Assembly: GCA_021295965.1 (NCBI GenBank)
Contig: JAGWBI010000018.1
Span: forward strand, 94,700-128,888
Direction: 5' to 3'
Origin: Dehalococcoidia bacterium
GTDB lineage: Bacteria > Chloroflexota > Dehalococcoidia > Lucifugimonadales > UBA3495
Length of the DNA: 34,189 nt
Shown: piece after piece, positions 14,584-22,172 of the stretch
How positions within the stretch are numbered: the first letter of the stretch is position 1
Layout: every line of letters starts with the position of its first letter
Program-made: the position numbers and the translations under genes
Notes under the pieces: model-generated
What the model was told of the DNA's origin: nothing
Seen by the model: the letters and a program-made list of their open reading frames with translations, nothing else
Databases searched by the model: none

Positions 14584-15966
14584 ATGGCACTCTGGCGACC
14601 CGACCCTACCTTTTACCCCTCGGCTCGACTGGCCATGGAGGCTCCGCAAGAGCGGTTGGCCTATGTTGCCGTGCTCAACCCTGATTCGGGTGAGCCGGAT
14701 GCCATGACCGTGGTGGACTGCGACCCCAACTCGGCGTCGTACTCGCAGGTGGTCCACTCGGTGCCCATGCCCTACCTGGACGACGAGCTGCATCACTTCA
14801 ACTGGAACGCTTGCAGCGCGGCGTTGTGTCCTTCATCGGCACACCCGCACCTGGAGCGCCGGTATCTGGTGGTGCCATCGCTGGCTAACAGCCGCATCTA
14901 TATCCTGGACACGCAGCCCGACCCGGCGCGCCCCCGTATCGTCAAGACCATCGAGGCGGAGGAAGTGCAGCGGGCCGGCTATTCCCGTCCCCACACCGTC
15001 CACTGTGGCCCCGATGCCATCTACGTCAGCGCATTGGGTTCCGCCGAGGGCGACCGGCCCGGCGGCATCATGCTCCTGGACCACTACACCTTTGAACCCA
15101 TCGGCCCGTGGGAGCTGGACCGGGGTCCCCAGGAACTGGCCTACGATTTCTGGTGGCACATCGGCCTGGACACCATGATGACCAGCGAATGGGGCACTCC
15201 CGAGATGTTTGAGCACGGCGTCCGGCTTGAGGACGTGGTCGGGCAGAAGTTTGGCCATATGCTGCATTTCTGGGACATGCGCCGGCGCTCTCACCGCCAG
15301 GCTGTTGACCTGGGCGCCCAGCACCAGATGGCGTTGGAGCTGCGGCCGGCCCACAACCCCACCCGGCACTATGGCTTCTGCGGCGTGGTGGTGAGCACCG
15401 AGGACCTGTCCGGCTCCATTTTCCTGTGGTATCGCGACGGCGAGGAATGGGCGGCCCGCAAGATCATCTCCATCCCCGCCGAGCCGGCCGACGCCTCGGT
15501 GTTGCCGCCGGCCCTGCAGCCCCTGGGCGCCGTGCCGCCGCTGGTCACCGACATCGACCTCTCCGTGGACGACAAGTTCCTCTACATTTCCTGCTGGGGA
15601 ACCGGCAAGTTGCTCCAGTACGACGTATCCGACCCGTTCAACCCGGTGCAGACCGGCGAGCTGGAGATCGGCGGCGTGGTTCGCAAGGCGGGCCATCCCA
15701 ACGGCGCAACCCTCACCGGCGGCCCGCAAATGGTGGAAATCAGCCGCGACGGACGCCGCGTGTACCTGACCAACTCCCTGTACTCGTCCTGGGACGACCA
15801 GTTCTATCCCGACGGCCTGAACGGATGGCTCTGCCGCATCGACGCCGAACCCACCGGTGGCATGTCGGTCAACTCCGACTTCTTCGTCGATTACGGGAAG
15901 ACACGCAGCCACCAGGTCAGGCTCCAGGGCGGCGACGCCTCCTCAGACACCTTCTGCTTCCCGTAA
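14584..15966 (+). CDS. Selenium-binding protein SBP56 family (methanethiol oxidase-like)
   Basis: A 460-residue seven-bladed beta-propeller of the SBP56/SELENBP1 family. Characterised members oxidise methanethiol to formaldehyde, hydrogen sulfide and hydrogen peroxide, using copper in the bacterial enzyme. Family blocks are DELHHFNWNACSAALC (human counterpart HHSGWNTCSSC, with the selenium-binding Cys), YSRPHTVHCGP with candidate metal-binding His residues, MMTSEWGTP, and HPNGATLTGGPQMVEIS near the end. The start at 14584 (MALWRPDPTFYPS) has GGGAG at 14569-14573; an upstream ATG at 14539 would add 15 residues unlike the family. No signal peptide is seen, so unlike some bacterial MtoX it may be cytoplasmic. 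The SCO and MauG partners of mtoX operons are absent. Confidence 0.93.
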   Translation: MALWRPDPTFYPSARLAMEAPQERLAYVAVLNPDSGEPDAMTVVDCDPNSASYSQVVHSVPMPYLDDELHHFNWNACSAALCPSSAHPHLERRYLVVPSLANSRIYILDTQPDPARPRIVKTIEAEEVQRAGYSRPHTVHCGPDAIYVSALGSAEGDRPGGIMLLDHYTFEPIGPWELDRGPQELAYDFWWHIGLDTMMTSEWGTPEMFEHGVRLEDVVGQKFGHMLHFWDMRRRSHRQAVDLGAQHQMALELRPAHNPTRHYGFCGVVVSTEDLSGSIFLWYRDGEEWAARKIISIPAEPADASVLPPALQPLGAVPPLVTDIDLSVDDKFLYISCWGTGKLLQYDVSDPFNPVQTGELEIGGVVRKAGHPNGATLTGGPQMVEISRDGRRVYLTNSLYSSWDDQFYPDGLNGWLCRIDAEPTGGMSVNSDFFVDYGKTRSHQVRLQGGDASSDTFCFP

Positions 15967-15993
15967 AAGCCATATCAGTGGCGTGACTGCAAG

Positions 15994-16021
15994 GTAGGGG
16001 CGACGCATGCGTCGCCCCTAC
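15994..16021. repeat. 28-bp perfect palindrome, copy 1
   Basis: Each half reads GTAGGGGCGACGCA and its complement, with no loop. An identical 28-bp palindrome occurs at 16833-16860, on the other side of the membrane protein gene. It starts 27 bases after the SBP56 stop and could also act as a transcript hairpin. Confidence 0.95.
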
Positions 16022-16046
16022 GACTACGAACTAACGCCCGGCCTCC

Positions 16047-16071
16047 GTAGGGGCGAATAATCATTCGCCCC
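16047..16071. repeat. 25-bp palindromic repeat of a second subtype, copy 1
   Basis: GGGGCGAAT and ATTCGCCCC pair around AATC, preceded by GTA. A second copy with the same sequence lies at 26540-26564. It shares the GTAGGGGCGA start with the 28-bp palindrome 25 bases upstream. It is followed by GTTTTG, so it may serve as a terminator for the SBP56 gene. Confidence 0.93.
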
Positions 16072-16100
16072 GTTTTGTCGTCGGCCGGGCTGGCGTATCC

Positions 16101-16820
16101 GTGACACAGATAATATTACTGCACGCCTTGATCCCTGACCCGGCGGCCCTTACGTCACTTGGGCCGTGGTTGGGACTGGCCGCCCTGGGGGTGTTTCATG
16201 GGCTGAACCCGGCCATGGGCTGGCTGTTCGCGGTAGCGCTGGCCTTGCAGCGGCAACGCCCGGTGCAACTGTACACTGCGACGGGATACATCGCCCTCGG
16301 CCACCTGATCTCGGTGGCCCTGATCATGGTCGCGCTGGTGCTCGCGGGGGCGTTCCTCCCCCTCCGCTGGGTGCGCATCGCGGCCGGCGCGATACTGCTG
16401 GGTTTCGGCCTGTTCCGGTTGGCGCTGTACTATCGTCATCCCCGCTGGGTGGGCATGAACGTGGGCGGCCGGGATCTGATTGCCTGGTCATTCCTCATGG
16501 CGACGGCCCACGGAGCCGGGCTGATGCTGGCCCCGGTAGCCCTTGCCCTGACCGGCCCGACCGCTGCCACGGGCATCGCCGGCGACTTGGGCGAACACGG
16601 CGGTTTCCTGTCCCTCACCGACGCCCCGATCTGGTGGCTGGTGGGCCTGGTGATGCACACTGCGGTGATGCTGACCGCCATGCTTATCGCGGCGGTGGTG
16701 GTCTATTACCGCGTCGGCCTGGCCTTCCTGCGCCGGGGCTGGATCAACCTGGACTTGCTGTGGGCCGGTTCGCTGGTCATAGCCGGCGCGGCAATGCTGG
16801 TCTGGGCGGTGGTGGGGTAG
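16101..16820 (+). CDS. Polytopic membrane protein with HGLNPAMGW motif
   Basis: A 239-residue very hydrophobic protein with about six predicted transmembrane helices. Conserved-looking polar motifs lie in membrane context: GVFHGLNPAMGWLFAVALAL (about residues 30-49), IALGHLISVAL and SFLMATAHGAGLMLAPVAL. His residues followed by Gly/Leu in helices recall NicO/RcnA or NiCoT-type metal transporters, but I cannot assign it to them. The start is GTG 16101 without a clear ribosome site; no better start exists upstream. It lies 134 bases after the SBP56 gene on the same strand and is bracketed by two identical 28-bp palindromes. A role linked to SBP56 (metal or sulfur compound transport) is only a guess. 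Confidence 0.82.
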   Translation: MTQIILLHALIPDPAALTSLGPWLGLAALGVFHGLNPAMGWLFAVALALQRQRPVQLYTATGYIALGHLISVALIMVALVLAGAFLPLRWVRIAAGAILLGFGLFRLALYYRHPRWVGMNVGGRDLIAWSFLMATAHGAGLMLAPVALALTGPTAATGIAGDLGEHGGFLSLTDAPIWWLVGLVMHTAVMLTAMLIAAVVVYYRVGLAFLRRGWINLDLLWAGSLVIAGAAMLVWAVVG

Positions 16821-16832
16821 ATGGGTAACGGT

Positions 16833-16860
16833 GTAGGGGCGACGCATGCGTCGCCCCTAC
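16833..16860. repeat. 28-bp perfect palindrome, copy 2
   Basis: Identical to the palindrome at 15994-16021 (half-site GTAGGGGCGACGCA). It starts 12 bases after the stop codon of the membrane protein gene, so the two copies bracket that gene at a distance of about 0.8 kb. Confidence 0.95.
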
Positions 16861-16886
16861 GGGTGTTTCGCCTACGGAGCGGGCTT

Positions 16887-16940
16887 CTACCGCGTCCGCC
16901 GCAGCCTCGGATCCAGTGTATCCTGCAGCTAGTCACCAAA
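16887..16940 (-). pseudogene. Relic of a peptide ABC transporter permease (DppC-like) C-terminus
   Basis: Read on the minus strand, 18 codons give FGD*LQDTLDPRLRRTR and a stop. DppC/OppC permeases usually end in FLGDWLRDxLDPRLR, so this is their last few residues, with the Trp codon TGG changed to TAG. No upstream part of the gene is present; the transposase relic begins 17 bases away. The match is short and the call rests on the very characteristic ending. Confidence 0.55.
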
Positions 16941-16957
16941 GCTGGACTTTGCGTAAT

Positions 16958-17654
16958 TCAAGCGGCATAGGCGAGGGAATCCACCATTCGGTGGTACAGG
17001 ATGGCCGGGAGTTCCGGCATATCAGTGCTGACTGAGGACAGTGAAAAACCCTCTGACGCCAGACACAGGTGGCGGCGTCCCTGTTGCTGGTGGTAGCGCG
17101 ACGATGGCGCCAGCACCGTGAGCACCGGCAACGCCCAATGACGTCCCGCCCACGGGATGTAGCCCTGCCACATCAGGGAGATCCAGCGTCCGCCACTGGC
17201 GGACTGGCCTTGACCAACTGGTGGCGACTGGACCGCACCGCGTCCCGGTATATGCCTCGGGCCCTCATCCTGGAATCCCGACGCCGTTCCAGGGTTTCCC
17301 GATTGGTAAATGATCGCACGCCGAAGACCAACGGGCCGTCGCCGCGACCCAGGTACTGGATCAGCAGCAAGATCAGGATGCGGGCCGCCTCACTGGACGA
17401 CCACACCCCCCATTGAGCACCTCGTGGTAGCGGGCGTAGTCGCGCTGGTCGCTGCGGCCCATGACGCGCAAGGCCGCGACCACGGTGCGCTGGCCCGTGG
17501 TCAGGATCGCGCCGACCAGCAGGAGTTGAGCCATCTGCCAGGTTGGGTTGGTGAACAGCGTTGCGAAGAGGGCGAGTATGGGTACAATAGCATCAGGCGG
17601 GGTGAGCAGGCTGGGCCTTTCTCGGAAAGTGGGGTTAGGCCGGCTTACCCAATC
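16958..17654 (-). pseudogene. Decayed DDE transposase of an insertion sequence (IS701-like)
   Basis: Three minus-strand frame segments join into a transposase N-half: FATLFTNPTWQMAQLLLVGA, ILTTGQRTVVAALRVMGRS, then after a frameshift at the C-run 17406-17411 WSSSEAARILILLLIQYLG and ETLERRRDSRMRARGIYRD, AVRSSRHQLVKAS, then after a second shift at 17188-17204 ISLMWQGYIPWAGRHWALPV. These blocks match the N-terminal DDE_5-type domain of IS701-like transposases. The last frame ends in MVDSLAYAA, the usual C-terminal ending of such proteins, so the middle of the gene, with most of the catalytic core, has been deleted. Upstream coding similarity extends to about 17654. No intact terminal inverted repeats were found. 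Confidence 0.8.
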
Positions 17655-17839
17655 CTTATACTTTTTCTAAATTTTGCGTAAAGGTTAGCCAAGGCTTTAG
17701 CAAGGCCCTCGGCACTGGCGAGCCCGTGTTTCCTGACAACATTGGCTGAGGTTCTTGTTTTGACTTTCGTGCGCACAATTTCCTGCTTGCGGTACCCTCT
17801 GTGCTGTCGGCAGCAGCGCAATGCGGGCTGAGAGGCGGC

Positions 17840-19090
17840 ATGATGGGAAACAGCATCAAGTTCCTATTTCGTCGTTTCATTGTAGCTATTGTTCTAACCC
17901 TTGCCGGGTCGGCCCTGGGGGTCTCGTGCTTGACCACGCAAGATGTTGCTCCGTCCGCGGTCGAAGAAGCCGAAACCACTGCGGCCACCGGGGTTAATCC
18001 CGGCGTGTACGATGAACGCGTCGTGTTCGGACAGTCGGCGGTTTTCAGCGGGCCGGCGCGGCAATTGGGCGAGGAGATGCGTCGAGGCATTCTTTCAGCA
18101 TTCCACGAGGCCAACCGGGAGGGAGGGGTGCACGGGCGTCGGCTGGAGCTGGAGTCCCTGGACGACGGTTACGAGTCCGACGCCGCCCTGGCCAACACGG
18201 GGAAACTCATCTACGAGCGCAAGGTGTTCGCCCTGATCGGGGCGGTGGGAACTCCGACGTCCCGGCCGGCATTCCTGTCGGCGCAGTTCGCCGGTGTACC
18301 CTTCCTGGCGCCGTTCACCGGCGCGGAGTTTCTGCGTGACCCGGAGCTGGACAACGTCCTCAACCTACGCGCATCCTATTACCAGGAAACGGAGGAGATG
18401 GTTGCCCGTCTGACCGGTGACCTGGGGATCACGCGGGTGGCAGTTTTTTATCAGAACGATTCCTACGGGCAGGCCGGGTTTGAAGGGACGCGCCTGGCGC
18501 TGGAACGCCGCGGGCTTGAACCGGTGGCGTCTGGGCATTACGAGCGCAATACCTCCGCCGTGCAAAGCGCCGTTTTTCACATCGTAGCGGGCAACCCCGA
18601 GGCGGTCATCATGATTGGGGCTTACGCCCCGGTGGCAAAGACAGTCGTCGAGGTGCGTAGGGAAATAGACCCCGTTTTCATGGCTATCTCTTTCGTGGGC
18701 GGCACGGCCCTGGCAAGGGAACTTGGCCCTGATGGGAACGGCGTTTACGTTACCCAGGTGGTGCCGTTCCCTGAGGATACCGACCTCCCGGCGGCTGCCG
18801 CGTACCGGGCCGCGCTGGCAGAGTATGACGCCACGGCGGTTCCGGGATTCGTCTCGCTGGAAGGTTACCTGGCGGGACGGTTGGCAATTGCCGGACTGGA
18901 GCTCTGCGGTGCTGGCATCAGCCGGGAGTGCTTCCTCGGCGCACTCCGCGACGCGGGCACAATTGACATTGACGGAGTTGCGCTCCAGTACGGTCCGGAA
19001 GACAACCAGGGATCCGACGCGGTGTTTGTGACCATCATCGGCGCGGACGGCCGGTATCAGCGGGTCGATACACTTGGCGCCCCGCGCTGA
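17840..19090 (+). CDS. Periplasmic-binding-protein-like ABC substrate-binding protein (LivJ/Peripla_BP_6 type)
   Basis: A 416-residue exported protein. The signal peptide has a basic start (FLFRRF), a hydrophobic core at about residues 13-27, and a Cys at position 30 in LGVSC, a degenerate lipobox, so it may be a lipoprotein. The mature part has the type I periplasmic-binding fold: VVFGQSAVFSGPARQLGEEM, then GRRLELESLDDGYESDAALAN and FALIGAVGTPTSRPA, with a second lobe ITRVAVFYQNDSYGQAGFEG. This matches branched-chain amino-acid or amide-binding components of ABC importers. No permease or ATPase gene is adjacent, so it may serve a distant transporter or a receptor. ATG 17840 and 17843 are both possible starts; GAGAGG lies just upstream. 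Confidence 0.9.
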   Translation: MMGNSIKFLFRRFIVAIVLTLAGSALGVSCLTTQDVAPSAVEEAETTAATGVNPGVYDERVVFGQSAVFSGPARQLGEEMRRGILSAFHEANREGGVHGRRLELESLDDGYESDAALANTGKLIYERKVFALIGAVGTPTSRPAFLSAQFAGVPFLAPFTGAEFLRDPELDNVLNLRASYYQETEEMVARLTGDLGITRVAVFYQNDSYGQAGFEGTRLALERRGLEPVASGHYERNTSAVQSAVFHIVAGNPEAVIMIGAYAPVAKTVVEVRREIDPVFMAISFVGGTALARELGPDGNGVYVTQVVPFPEDTDLPAAAAYRAALAEYDATAVPGFVSLEGYLAGRLAIAGLELCGAGISRECFLGALRDAGTIDIDGVALQYGPEDNQGSDAVFVTIIGADGRYQRVDTLGAPR

Positions 19091-19728
19091 TTGGTCGGTT
19101 TCGTTCTCACTCGGTTCACCAATCACTGATCCGACCTCGTTCGGTGGGGTTTTCCGGTCCCGGCCAGACCGGTCGTCCCTGCCCCAAACCCGGCCGGTCG
19201 TTCACGACATGGGTTAATCACGGTGCTGCCAGCTATCGGTCCTCGTTAAGGCTCGTGCTGAGCGCTGGCGCTTTTCCAGGACCTATCTTCCATGTACCAT
19301 GCTCCGCCGATAGCCCATATCCGTCATATGAAGGCTTGTCTCAGAAACCACCAGCCGGCGAAGTAGTGCAAAAATCTGCACCCGTAATACTTGATGGATC
19401 TTCATTAATATCAGTATTGCTCCGATGTTAAGTTGGAAGCGTAAGAACACCTCTGTCGTGTCAAAGAATTTGAGAGCAAGCCACATTTTCAGGCAGTTCG
19501 GCGGGATGTCCTGGGAAAAACACCAGCGAAACTGCGGTGCGGGCTTGGGTTCCCTGCGAATGTCACGGCCTATTATGTCCCAAAGTGGCAGACTTTCAGT
19601 AATTGTTCAGACTTGATGGGATCCACAGCGATTTTTGCCTGTTCCGTGAGGTCACTCCGGCACGAAATGTCCTTCGCGGACCGCCTGCGGCTCCTCAAAC
19701 GTGAACAGTTACGACTTTGAACTCAAGT
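19091..19728. other. Intergenic region, no confident gene
   Basis: About 0.7 kb between the binding-protein gene and formate-tetrahydrofolate ligase. Base composition is more A/T-rich than the surroundings around 19370-19460. An unassigned plus-strand frame is open at 19445-19720 (91 codons, including FPANVTAYYVPKWQTF), but it has no good start and no recognised domain. The inverted motif GATTGGT...ACCAATC (19089-19124) just after the upstream stop has a long loop and no T-run. It may be decayed coding sequence or a regulatory region. Confidence 0.5.
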
Positions 19729-19757
19729 CTGCCAAATCCGCCCCGGTGCGCTATGAT
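19729..19757 (+). promoter_or_regulatory. Possible promoter of formate-tetrahydrofolate ligase
   Basis: CTGCCA (19729-19734) and TATGAT (19752-19757) are 17 bases apart and match four and five consensus positions. Transcription would start near 19764, after the in-frame ATG at 19760, which supports ATG 19790 as the real start. Confidence 0.4.
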
Positions 19758-19789
19758 TAATGCCACCAAACAGAATCATTGGGGGCAGC

Positions 19790-21427
19790 ATGGACCCAAT
19801 CAACCTCGTAGCAGACCGCCTTGGCCTGGACCAAAAGCACCTCATACCTTTTGGACACCACAAGGCTAAAATCAGCCTCGACGCCATCAAGAACAACGGA
19901 CCGCAGGGCAAGCTGGTCGTCGTCACGGGCATCACGCCGACCCCCGCCGGCGAGGGCAAGACCACCACGTCCATCGGCCTGACCGACGGCCTGGGCCGGC
20001 TGGGCCACCGCCCGGTGGTGAACCTGCGGGAGCCGGCCCTGGGGCCTATTTTCGGCATCAAGGGCGGCGGAACCGGCGGCGGCAAGGCCCGCATCGTCCC
20101 TGAGGATGAAATCAACATCCACTTCACCGGCGACGCCCACGCCGTGGGGTCCACCCACAACCTGCTGGCGGCCCTGGTGGAGAACGCCGTCTATCGCAAC
20201 AACGCCTGCGACATGGCCCCCGAGGGTGTTACCTGGTCCCGCGTCACTGACGCCTCCGACCGCGCCCTGCGCCAGATAACCACCGGGTTGGGCGGCAATG
20301 CCAACAGCCCCCTGCGCGAAACCCGTTTCGACTTCATCACCGCCTCGGAGATTATGGCCATCCTCGCGCTGGCCGCCGACCCGGAAGACCTGAAGGCCCG
20401 GCTGTCCCGGATGGTGGTCGGAACCAACCGCAGCGGCGCCCCCGTCTCGGTGGACGACCTGGGCCTGGCCGGCCCGCTGATGGCCGTGATGCGCCATACC
20501 GTGATGCCCAACCTGGTGCAGACCGTGGAGGGCCAGCCGGCCATCGTCCACGCCGGCCCCTTTGGCAACATCGCCCACGGTTGCAGTTCCATCATCGCCG
20601 ACCGGCTGGCCCTGGGCTATGCCGACTACATCATCACCGAGGCCGGCTTCGCTTCCGACCTGGGCTTCGAGAAGTTCATGCACATCAAAACCCGGCAGAG
20701 CGGACTGGCCGTCAGCGCGGCGGTGCTGGTGGCGTCGGTGCGGGCCATGCGCTGGCACGGCGGGGCGCTGCGCCGCGAGTTGGCCCAGCCTAACCTGGCG
20801 GCCATGGAGTCCGGCGCGGCCAACATGGTCCACCACATCAACATCGTGCGCAGCTTCGGCCTGCCCGTCGTCGTCGCCCTCAACCGCTTCGATGGCGACA
20901 GCGTCGAGGAATTGCAGGCGGCGGCGCGCATCGCCAGGGACGCCGGCGCCTACGCCACCGCCGAGTACTCCGGTTTCACCGACGGCGGAGAGGGCGGCGT
21001 CGCCCTGGCCGAGGCCCTGGTGCGGGCAACCAACGATGCCTCCGTCGCGCCCCAGCAGATCGACTACGCCTACGACCTCGACGCAACCATCGAGGAGAAG
21101 GTATTGGGCCTCGCCCGGCGCGTGTACGGCGCGGAATCAGTAAGCTGGTCGGCGGAAGCCCGCCGCCGCGCCCGCTTTTTCACTCAGCAGGGCTGGGGCA
21201 ACCTGCCCATCTGCATGGCCAAGACCCACCTGTCAATTTCCCACGACCCGACGCTGAAGGGCAGCCCGTCCGGATACGCCTTCCCCGTCTCCGACATTCG
21301 CGCCTCGGTGGGCGCCGGGTTCCTCTACGCCCTGGCCGGCCGCATCGAAACCCTGCCCGGCCTGCCCAGCCAACCCCGGGCCATGGCAATGGACGTGTCA
21401 GCAGAGGGCGAGATCATCAACCTGTGA
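19790..21427 (+). CDS. fhs: Formate--tetrahydrofolate ligase
   Basis: A 545-residue enzyme that makes 10-formyl-tetrahydrofolate from formate, ATP and tetrahydrofolate, feeding purine, fMet and serine metabolism or the methyl branch of the Wood-Ljungdahl pathway. The N-terminal nucleotide-binding loop is TPTPAGEGKTTTSIGLTDGL (residues 49-68), followed by REPALGPIFGIKGGGTGGG and INIHFTGDAHAV, all diagnostic. FVIVVALNRF-like text appears as LPVVVALNRF, and the end has IRASVGAGFLYALAG. Its length is normal for the family. ATG 19790 has GGGGGC a few bases upstream and gives the usual N-terminus; ATG 19760 would add ten residues. No other C1 genes are adjacent, so its anabolic or catabolic direction cannot be read from context. 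Confidence 0.97.
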   Translation: MDPINLVADRLGLDQKHLIPFGHHKAKISLDAIKNNGPQGKLVVVTGITPTPAGEGKTTTSIGLTDGLGRLGHRPVVNLREPALGPIFGIKGGGTGGGKARIVPEDEINIHFTGDAHAVGSTHNLLAALVENAVYRNNACDMAPEGVTWSRVTDASDRALRQITTGLGGNANSPLRETRFDFITASEIMAILALAADPEDLKARLSRMVVGTNRSGAPVSVDDLGLAGPLMAVMRHTVMPNLVQTVEGQPAIVHAGPFGNIAHGCSSIIADRLALGYADYIITEAGFASDLGFEKFMHIKTRQSGLAVSAAVLVASVRAMRWHGGALRRELAQPNLAAMESGAANMVHHINIVRSFGLPVVVALNRFDGDSVEELQAAARIARDAGAYATAEYSGFTDGGEGGVALAEALVRATNDASVAPQQIDYAYDLDATIEEKVLGLARRVYGAESVSWSAEARRRARFFTQQGWGNLPICMAKTHLSISHDPTLKGSPSGYAFPVSDIRASVGAGFLYALAGRIETLPGLPSQPRAMAMDVSAEGEIINL

Positions 21428-21441
21428 TGCCTCGTGCTCGC

Positions 21442-21471
21442 TTTACACCCCCGGCAGCGTCGGCATATAAT
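21442..21471 (+). promoter_or_regulatory. Sigma70-type promoter for the def-cca-secDF group
   Basis: TTTACA (21442-21447, five of six) and a perfect TATAAT (21466-21471) are separated by 18 bases. The predicted start is near 21478, giving a leader of about 58 bases before the GTG of def. This is the best promoter match in the window. Confidence 0.65.
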
Positions 21472-21535
21472 TCGGTCAACCAATTACGAATTTCGCAACG
21501 ATAACTGAAATTTTCCATCGTTGAGGAGTGTCATC

Positions 21536-22171
21536 GTGGCCGTGCTGCAAATGCGCGTTTTTCCCGATCCCATTCTGCGCCGGCGGGCGCGGAAGGTCAC
21601 GCAGTTTGACGCCAAATTGGCCCGGTTGGCTGCCGACATGGCGGAAACCATGACGGCCCATCGGGGCGTCGGGCTGGCCGCCAACCAGGTGGGCGTGCTG
21701 CAACGCATGTGCCTGGTCCGCATGGAGGACTGGGAAGAGGCGCTGGTGCTGGTCAACCCCGAGGTCATCCGTCGGGAGGGATTGCGCGAGGTTGAGGAAG
21801 GCTGTCTCAGCCTGCCCGGATACCGGGGCATGGTCAACCGGGCGGAGCGTATCCGGGTGCGCTACCAGGACTTGCAAGGCAAGCAGCAGCGTCTCAAGGC
21901 CGACTGTATGTTGGCCCAGGCCATCGAACACGAGACTGACCACCTCAACGGCATTCTGTACCTTGACCACCTCATTGCCCACGACCAGTTGTTCCGGATC
22001 CATGTTAACGAGGACGGAGAGGTGGAGTACATCCCCACCGGCGAACCCGACGCGGCGGAACTGGAAGCCGCCGCCCGGCGCATGAACAACCCACCCCAGG
22101 TGCCGCAGTTCGACCCCAGCCACGGCCGGCCGGCGACGCCGGCCGCTGACGACGCCACCGCCGCCGACTGA
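21536..22171 (+). CDS. def: Peptide deformylase
   Basis: A 211-residue metalloenzyme that removes the formyl group from the N-terminal Met of new proteins. All three family motifs are present: GVGLAANQVG (residues 44-53), EGCLSLPG with metal-binding Cys90, and HETDHLNG with His132, Glu133 and His136. The start is GTG 21536, with GAGGAG (21523-21528) seven bases upstream; a TTG at 21521 would place the ribosome site inside the gene. Beyond the core, about 45 extra residues rich in Ala, Pro, Glu and Asp form a probably disordered tail. It is followed after one base by the tRNA nucleotidyltransferase gene and preceded by a strong promoter. Confidence 0.96.
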   Translation: MAVLQMRVFPDPILRRRARKVTQFDAKLARLAADMAETMTAHRGVGLAANQVGVLQRMCLVRMEDWEEALVLVNPEVIRREGLREVEEGCLSLPGYRGMVNRAERIRVRYQDLQGKQQRLKADCMLAQAIEHETDHLNGILYLDHLIAHDQLFRIHVNEDGEVEYIPTGEPDAAELEAAARRMNNPPQVPQFDPSHGRPATPAADDATAAD

Positions 22172-22172
22172 C

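Noticed and set aside
14833-15912. A 359-residue minus-strand open frame over the SBP56 gene
   Set aside because: Antisense to a gene with full family signatures; no recognisable domain and unusual composition.
19425-19720. Open frames in the gap before fhs
   Set aside because: Neither frame has a good start or a recognised domain; the 91-codon one has a stop just before it. Kept only as an unassigned stretch.
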